DNA of 25,644 nucleotides from Cruorifilaria tuberocauda (lineage: Eukaryota > Nematoda > Chromadorea > Rhabditida > Onchocercidae): positions 1 through 25,644 of the forward strand of contig JABVXU010000693.1 of the NCBI GenBank assembly GCA_013365365.1. The letters run 5' to 3'. Within the stretch, counting starts at the first letter, position 1, and each line of letters starts with the position of its first letter. The position numbers were made by a program, and so were the translations under genes. The notes below the pieces were generated by a model. It had not been told where the DNA came from, did no database searches, and worked only from the letters and a program-made list of their open reading frames with translations. Shown one piece after another: positions 20,801 to 25,644 of the stretch.

Positions 20801-23800
20801 TTTTTAAAAATAAAACATTAAAATTTATTACTAAATTTTACATTAATTATAGGTTAAAAATTAAAGTTTGCTACATATCAATAGTTTGAAATTATTTAAT
20901 GAATATTTTTACAATAACACGTTTACTACTAGAGTAATTGCTTCTCATTTATGATTCAAAAATTTTAGTTCGATAAAACTTTTTCGATAAAATTAAATAA
21001 AAGCACTAAGCAAATAAACAAACTATTACGACTAGTTTTCAAGCAATCTGTTATCTAAACAATTTATTACCTATTAATATAAAAAAAATTATTTGATGAA
21101 GAATAGCTAAGAAAACTTTAATGTTTAGCTAAAATATTTGATAGCTTTTAAATTATTTGTAGAAATAATTGAAATAACATGAAAATAATTTACCTATCTG
21201 ATAAAAATAATCTCTAATCAATTAGTTAGTTTCGTTTTAATTAGTTAGAAAATTTATCATACAGCTAAACAACTTTTTAAATTCACCCAATCTTCCATCA
21301 ATATTCTATTTTTAATATTCACCAGGCATGATGAACTATGAACTATGAACTATAATGTATCAAACTATGAACAATTAAATTTGTTATTTAATACTTGAAA
21401 TTGTTATTTAACTTGTTATTTAATTAAAATACTTGATCTTTACTATCTAATAAATATATGAGTGGAAATTTTATAAAATGTATAAAAATTAATATATAAA
21501 ATGAAATGTATAAAAATTATAAAATGTATAAAAATTAATATATAAAATGAAAATAAATTTATAAAAATAAACTGAAATATATAAATAATATATTTTAAAA
21601 AAAGAAAAAAAAAAGATTAAATTTTTTAATAATATTTTTTCTTTTGCTCAAACAAATAAATCATTTCTAATCGATAATTTCAATGATAAAATTTTATTTC
21701 ATTTTACCATGCAATAATAGTAGATAAATGTTAATAAATGTTAGAAAGGACTAAAAATATTGAATTAAAAAATTAATTATATATATTTATCAATTATCAA
21801 AAAATTATCAAAAAAAAAAAGAAAAGGAAAAACCAAAATATTTATAATAATTAATATTATTTATGATAATATACTAGAAAATATATTCATGATAAATTTT
21901 AGAAAGAATTAAAAATATCAAAATGAAAATTAATCATATATTTATCAATTATCAAATATTATCAGAAAAAAAAAAACAAAATCAAAATGTTTATAATAAT
22001 TAATATACTTTCATCATCGATGAAAAGTATGTTATTTATCATTTCATGCTTCGTTGCATTCTTTATCGAGTAATAATAAATCACATGAAGAATATTACAG
22101 CAGCAACAACAACAACAACAACAACAACAACAAACAAATAAATAGCAAATTATTATTGGCAAAAATTTTTCACTTTCATATTTCATGCTTCAATTCACAA
22201 ATTTATTCGATCGATTTTCTTTTTTTTTTTTTTTTTTTTTCAAAATTAATTTATACGTCTTAAATTTCTTAGCTTAATTTTCAAAATTTATCATTTGATT
22301 AGAGATTGTAATCATATATTATTCGTCTTTCAATTCACATCTAATACCATAAAATTTCATTAGAGAAGAAATGGACCGTAACTAATTGTTCGAACTAATC
22401 AATGACCTTATTTAAATCACATGGAATATTTTTCACAACTTTCATAGTTTTTCCTGATTAAGAAAGGGAAAAAAAAGATAAACAACTTTTCAAAAAAAAA
22501 AAAAAGCAATTATGCCTCATTTTACATTCAAAAAAAAAAAAAATCAATATAAAATAAAACTTTTGATTATTTTTAATTGTTTCAAAACTTTAACAATTTA
22601 ATAAATAATACAAAATGAATGAATTTAATATATAAAAATATATATATATATATCATTATATAAAATAATTTTTAATTATTTTTTAATTCTTTAAAATTTC
22701 AATAAATCAATAAATAATATAAAATGAATGAATTTGATAAATGACAATATACAAAAATCATTCATGATATTATCATTTATCTCATGTAATTTTTATTTCA
22801 AATGTTTTTTTATGAAATAAATAAAAAAAAAACAACGAGAAAAATGATTACCTGTAAAAGACCAATTAATTTGATAAATGTGAATATACAGGAATCATTC
22901 AGGATTTTTATCTTATGTTTTTGTTTTTTCAAATATTTCTTATCAATATAAAGAAATATCACGATTTATCTTATGCCTTTGTTTTTTCAAATATTTCTTA
23001 TCAATATAAAGAAATATCACGATTTATCTTATGTTTTTGTTTTTTTCAAATATTTTTCATTAATATAAAGAAATATCACGATTTATCTCATGTAATTTTT
23101 GTTTTTTCAAATATTTCTTATCAATATAAAGAAATATCACGATTTATCTTATGTTTTTGTTTTTTTCAAATATTTTTCATCAATATAAAGAAATATCACG
23201 ATTTATCTTATGTTTTTGTTTTTTTCAAACATTTTTTATCAATATAAAGAAATATCACGATTTATCTCATGTAATTTTTGTTTTTTCAAATATTTTTTTA
23301 TCTTTAGAAAAGAAAAACAACAAAAAATAAAATGATTACTTATAAAATATAACATATTAACCATTTACAAAACAAAAAAAAAACCCAAATAGTAACAAAT
23401 ATTACATCAAATATCAATGATTAAAATTTAACAAAAGAAAAAAAAACACAGAACTTTTCAAATTCTAATGAAAATAGACAGACGAAAGCAAAATGAGAAA
23501 AAAAGAAATGAAATTATCTAACCTTTTCATATATAACAGTTGTTTCAAAAAAAATGATTATCATTTAAATCATTTCATGTTTTCTCTTTTCTTTTCTTAA
23601 TCTTTTTCAAAGTTCGATATGAGAAGAGAAGAGAAGAGAATTTGAAGAGTTGAAGGAGCAAAATTCGTCTTGATGATTTTTGATAGTATGATGATGATAG
23701 TAATGATTTTTAGTATTTTTCTAACAACAACAAAAAAAAAAAAAGTGCGCACTTTTTTTTTTTGTGACTGATAAAAAAACAAATTCATCAATCATTGCAT

Positions 23801-24880
23801 TTACAAAAGTTGACTTTTAATTTTTACAAGAGAGCAAAAATTGTTTCATATTAAAATCAAAAAAAAAATTTTAATCAATTTATTTTTACTAGTAATGATA
23901 AATATGATAAGCATGATATGATCATTTTTAATTTATAACAATAACTAACTGTGTTTTTTTTTTTATTAATTAAGAATTCATTTAGTTTTAAATGTAATAA
24001 TTGATAATTTATTTGTGTTAAAAAAAAATAATTAATCGATAATTAATAATTTTCTTCTTGTCTTTCTTTGTTAATTTTTAAATTTCAATAAAAATTAACG
24101 TGATAAATTACTTAATTACCTAATAATTACTTAATATTAGTTAATATTACTCAATAAAATTACTTAATCTCCTACTTAAATAGCAAATAAGCTTGATTTA
24201 TCAAAAAAGGAAATGTAGAATTTAGTAATTTCAATAACTTAAATACCGATAAGTAAGCTTCACTGCAAGCTTACAACGAAAATTATATTTTCGAAAATTA
24301 AAATCCTAACCTCTACCAGGTTAGAAAGATCCAGGTTACGAAGATCAAACAACAATTTAAAATTTTTTTTCTGACCACAATGAATTCTATTAAATTTGAT
24401 AGAGGAAAAAAAGAAGTGTGAATGAAATCAAAAATTAATAAATCAATAATTTTTCTTTACCTTTTGTTAAACAATTTCGAATATCCATTTCCTATTTTAT
24501 TTTTTTTATCCAAAAAAGCCAAAAAAAAAAGCAAACAAACAAATTAAACAATCTCTCCCGAAATTGTTTTACCATTATCAAAAAAAAAAAAAAAAAGATC
24601 AGAAAATGTTTGCTAACGTTGTTTACTTTTACTTTTTACTCTTATATTGTTCTTTGATTGAATACTTTTGAATTGGAAAAAAAAAATTAAAAATACGTTA
24701 AAAATTAAACTGAATTAAATTAAAATTATTTCAATTGATTAATTTTAAAAAAAAAACTGAAATTAAATGAAATCATTAATTGAAAAAGAAGAATTAAACA
24801 TACTTATCAAATGGTAACCATACATCTGGTAAATAGATGAAGCATGTATGCTTACAATCATTGTTATCTTCTGAAGTCAT
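14829..24880 (-). CDS. sesn-1: Sestrin (10 exons, complete)
   Basis: Minus-strand exons: 24880-24804, 19408-19297, 18932-18750, 18155-18001, 17686-17499, 17239-17064, 16463-16354, 16132-16059, 15504-15353, 14930-14829. Phases agree throughout, giving 442 residues and a TAG stop, slightly shorter than human sestrins. The N-terminal half (about 40-175) has the AhpD-like helical fold signature AASRHSCHFLMDLHVREF and VLAHQPWS; an acidic linker spans about 176-297; the C-terminal half (298-442) runs from EFSWEDQGYS through NLTYST, DVDTSKYRNAIW and RHDDYNYAEVN to SSEKVHVLLIVMEARLQAEL. Known role: stress-inducible cytosolic protein that binds GATOR2 and restrains TORC1 when leucine is low; it is also linked to redox defence. 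Odd: Phe at the Tyr127 position and Met at the Trp444 position of human SESN2. The end of exon 4 lies inside a repeat unit and is the least certain junction. Symbol by homology to the single nematode sestrin. Confidence 0.93.
15253..15350. repeat. ~20-bp GGTAATTTAT tandem repeat next to Sestrin exon 9
   Basis: Five units of about 19-22 bp, each with (G/A)GTAA(A/T)TTA followed by T/A alternation. The array ends 2 bp from the exon 9 donor boundary at 15353. Confidence 0.7.
15353..16463 (-). other. sesn-1: Sestrin exons 7-9: leucine pocket and GATOR2-contact region
   Basis: Exons 16463-16354, 16132-16059 and 15504-15353 encode residues 298-409. By ungapped alignment (offset 43) Thr331, Tyr332, Thr334, Thr343, Arg347 and Glu408 correspond to SESN2 Thr374, Tyr375, Thr377, Thr386, Arg390 and Glu451, which form the leucine-binding pocket and its lid. 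Asp363-Asp364 correspond to the Asp406-Asp407 pair linked to GATOR2 binding. Met401 replaces Trp444. Confidence 0.85.
15971..15993. other. Perfect 10-bp inverted repeat in a Sestrin intron
   Basis: CTTTAATGCT (15971-15980), a 3-base loop TTC, then AGCATTAAAG (15984-15993). It lies in the intron between exons 8 and 9, about 65 bases after the exon 8 donor in transcript order. Confidence 0.7.
16705..16965. repeat. TTACTGTATTATTG-type tandem repeat in Sestrin intron 6
   Basis: At least seven copies of a core ACTGTATTATTGTTTAT with linkers such as GATGTACAT, spaced irregularly at roughly 25-45 bp. It fills much of the intron between exons 6 and 7. Confidence 0.75.
17290..18060. repeat. Dispersed ~60-70-bp repeat units across Sestrin introns 4 and 5
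   Basis: Units share ATTTGGATATACAGTATCATTT and AACCCTGTA-like ends. They occur at about 17303-17350, 17375-17415, 17885-17925, 17960-18005 and 18018-18052. The last unit overlaps the 3' end of Sestrin exon 4. Exon 5 (17499-17686) lies between the groups. Confidence 0.7.
18404..18715. repeat. GT/CG-rich minisatellite, four ~77-bp units, in Sestrin intron 3
   Basis: Units start with GAATTATAT at 18404, 18481, 18556 and 18638, so the period is 75-82 bp. Each carries GTGAATATGTGT or a variant, then GATACGTGTGTAT and a GTCAT-type end. Its GT and CG content stands out from the AT-rich surroundings. The array ends 35 bp from the exon 3 donor. Confidence 0.85.
18750..18932 (-). other. sesn-1: Sestrin exon 3: AhpD-like active-site helix
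   Basis: This exon encodes residues 64-124. Cys70 (codon 18914-18912) and His77 (18893-18891) align with Cys125 and His132 of human SESN2, the residues reported as needed for alkylhydroperoxide reductase activity. The third, Tyr127, is replaced by Phe72 (18908-18906). WLKGLSYASVKIQNLDILNA and VLAHQPW follow and match human sestrins closely. Confidence 0.88.
19118..19295. repeat. 57-bp tandem repeat, three units, abutting Sestrin exon 2
   Basis: Units contain ATGAAATATTCATCATAGG followed by TAAATTA(T/C)TT and ATTACTAAA. Steps are close to 57-58 bp. Because 57 is a multiple of three, the reverse strand stays open and reads a repeated 19-residue peptide, but in a different frame from the Sestrin exon. 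Confidence 0.8.
19680..20460. repeat. Decayed satellite-like array (CATTTCGAATA..ACAACGATT family)
   Basis: About ten to twelve diverged copies of a unit of roughly 55-75 bp: (C)ATTTCGAATA, a short variable part, ATACAACGATT, (C)TGCATTATT or TCGATATTA, then (T)TAAATTAATTATTT. Spacing varies through indels. It fills the 3' end of Sestrin intron 1. Confidence 0.75.
20620..20830. repeat. TTTACTTTAATAAAACTT-type tandem repeat
   Basis: Four to five imperfect copies of an A/T unit with TTTATTACTTT, TTTACCTTAATTAAAA and TTGAATTTAT words, in Sestrin intron 1. Confidence 0.55.
21780..22005. repeat. ~150-bp direct duplication in Sestrin intron 1
   Basis: The block ATATTTATCAATTATCAAA, then an A-run, then AAAAT(A/G)TTTATAATAATTAATAT occurs at about 21781-21856 and again at 21938-22006. 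The segment between carries a GATAAATTTTAGAAAG word similar to one just upstream at 21722-21750. Confidence 0.6.
22098..22133. repeat. CAG/CAA microsatellite
   Basis: Two CAG triplets followed by about ten CAA triplets. It is intronic, so the apparent poly-Asn (plus) and poly-Cys (minus) reading frames here are not genes. Confidence 0.9.
22905..23305. repeat. 59-61-bp tandem array, six full units plus a partial one
   Basis: Each unit carries ATATTTCTTATCAATATAAA or a close variant, then GAAATATCACGATTTATCT. Two forms exist: one with TTATGTTTTTG (58-59 bp) and one with CATGTAATTTTTG (61 bp). Copies are more similar to each other than in the other repeats here, so this array is the youngest. 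Segments flanking both ends resemble each other. Confidence 0.9.
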
Positions 24881-24885
24881 AGCTG
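24881..24885 (-). promoter_or_regulatory. Candidate trans-splice acceptor at the Sestrin start
   Basis: On the minus strand ATAATTTCAG ends at 24883 and the ATG follows after only CT. This is the classic arrangement of a nematode spliced-leader acceptor with an almost absent 5' UTR. If instead it were a cis acceptor, an upstream exon beyond 24883 would be needed; I see none in the remaining 760 bases. Confidence 0.55.
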
Positions 24886-25644
24886 AAATTATAAAAATAT
24901 TTATTGTAAACAATTTTCATATATTTTATTTACTTAGATAATCTCCTTCCCCTTGTTTTACTTTTTTCTGCTTAACAATTATTTAAAATTATTTACTCAA
25001 TAAATCTTTGCAATATTTGCAGCAAAAGTTATTTTTCAAAAATTTTTAACAACATTCAATTCCCTCTGGAAATATTTATCTGAAAAGGAGGGAAGCAAAA
25101 AAAAAAAAAACCAAAAGCAAATTTTAAATTTGAAGAAGAGTAATTTTAGTTTCTAATTATTGATCAATTCAAAATCGATCAATCAAAATAATTTCCCAGT
25201 ACTAATTTAATCAATCTAATTAATTAAATTATTTATTCATTTATTGATGTAATTGCAAATTATTACAATTATTTGTAAAAATAACCAGAAAAAGATTACT
25301 TATTTATTTCGATTATATTTGTTTTACTGATAAACTGATTACTGATAAACTTTATCACAAGCTTTTATGCATAAGCATCCAATGAATTTTCTTTTTTGCT
25401 AATTTTTTTTTCTTTTTTTTTACCTAAAAATATAACTTAAATTATCGAAAAGTTAAATTAAACGCAATAATTGAATTAATCAATATATTTCAATAAAAAT
25501 AAATATATCGATATATTGATTATTTATGAGTAACAATAATAGCACAACATATCAATAGTGATAAATTGGATGAAAAGACGAAAAATAATATGGAATTTTT
25601 ACTTAAAATAATAGTTAATTATAGAATATCTCTCCCTTTTTCCT
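24883..25644. other. Region upstream of the Sestrin start
   Basis: About 760 bases of AT-rich sequence that presumably include promoter and outron. Visible: TTACTGATAAAC twice (25324-25335 and 25339-25350) and a 16-bp palindrome centred on CG at 25502-25517. No coding exon or recognisable promoter element could be assigned. Confidence 0.5.

Larger units (their letters stand above)
19409..24803 (-). other. Very long first intron of the Sestrin gene, built largely of decayed tandem repeats
   Basis: About 5.4 kb between the first (24804) and second (19408) coding exons, with a GTATGT donor and an AATTACAG acceptor. It contains the repeat fields described separately at 19680-20460, 20620-20830, 21780-22005, 22098-22133 and 22905-23305, plus long A and T runs. 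Phases of the flanking exons agree without another exon, and I see no sestrin-like coding block inside. Confidence 0.75.

Noticed and set aside
21962..22263. Poly-Cys and poly-Asn ORFs
   Set aside because: Translations of the intronic CAA microsatellite.
22915..23247. 110-codon ORF with repeated FFQIF.INIKKYHDLS
   Set aside because: A translation of the 59-61-bp intronic tandem array. The frame survives only because some units keep multiples of three.
22905..23305. Possible CRISPR-like array
   Set aside because: Units are contiguous with no unique spacers, and the genome is eukaryotic.
1..25644. tRNA, rRNA, transposon or viral remnants
   Set aside because: No cloverleaf with tRNA A/B-box pattern, no rRNA core, and no transposase, reverse transcriptase or integrase motif was seen in any frame.

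Overview
The window is eukaryotic nuclear DNA, most likely from a parasitic nematode. It is strongly AT-rich, its genes are split into many short exons by GT..AG introns, several acceptors are of the worm TTTCAG/TTTTAG type, two predicted start codons lie 2 and 25 nt downstream of such an acceptor (as in spliced-leader trans-spliced mRNAs), and the proteins resemble animal families. A filarial or other spirurid worm is my best guess, from composition and intron style only. I see no bacterial operons, mobile element ORFs, CRISPR arrays, tRNA or rRNA genes.

Three protein-coding genes can be assembled exon by exon with consistent reading phase. (1) Bases 43-2873, plus strand: the 3' part of a Frizzled-type seven-transmembrane receptor; the extracellular cysteine-rich domain lies off the left edge. 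(2) Bases 5631-12831, minus strand: a complete 15-exon CED-12/ELMO gene, 754 residues, with the N-terminal ubiquitin-like/armadillo part, ELMO domain, PH domain and a C-terminal PxxP tail. (3) Bases 14829-24880, minus strand: a complete 10-exon Sestrin gene, 442 residues, whose first intron is about 5.4 kb.

Layout: the Frizzled gene and ced-12 converge on a 2.76 kb intergenic stretch (2874-5630). ced-12 lies downstream of the Sestrin gene on the same strand, with about 2.0 kb between them (12832-14828). The introns, above all those of Sestrin, are full of decayed tandem repeats, some of which touch splice sites.

The three products belong to different known pathways: Wnt reception, Rac activation during engulfment and cell migration, and leucine sensing/TORC1 restraint. 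Nothing here shows that they are co-regulated. The most interesting biology is in residue-level departures: the Frizzled tail lacks the KTxxxW motif, and the Sestrin keeps the GATOR2-contact aspartates and most of the leucine pocket but has Met where human SESN2 has Trp444, and Phe in place of the Tyr of the peroxidase-like site. I did not find a clearly new biological system.
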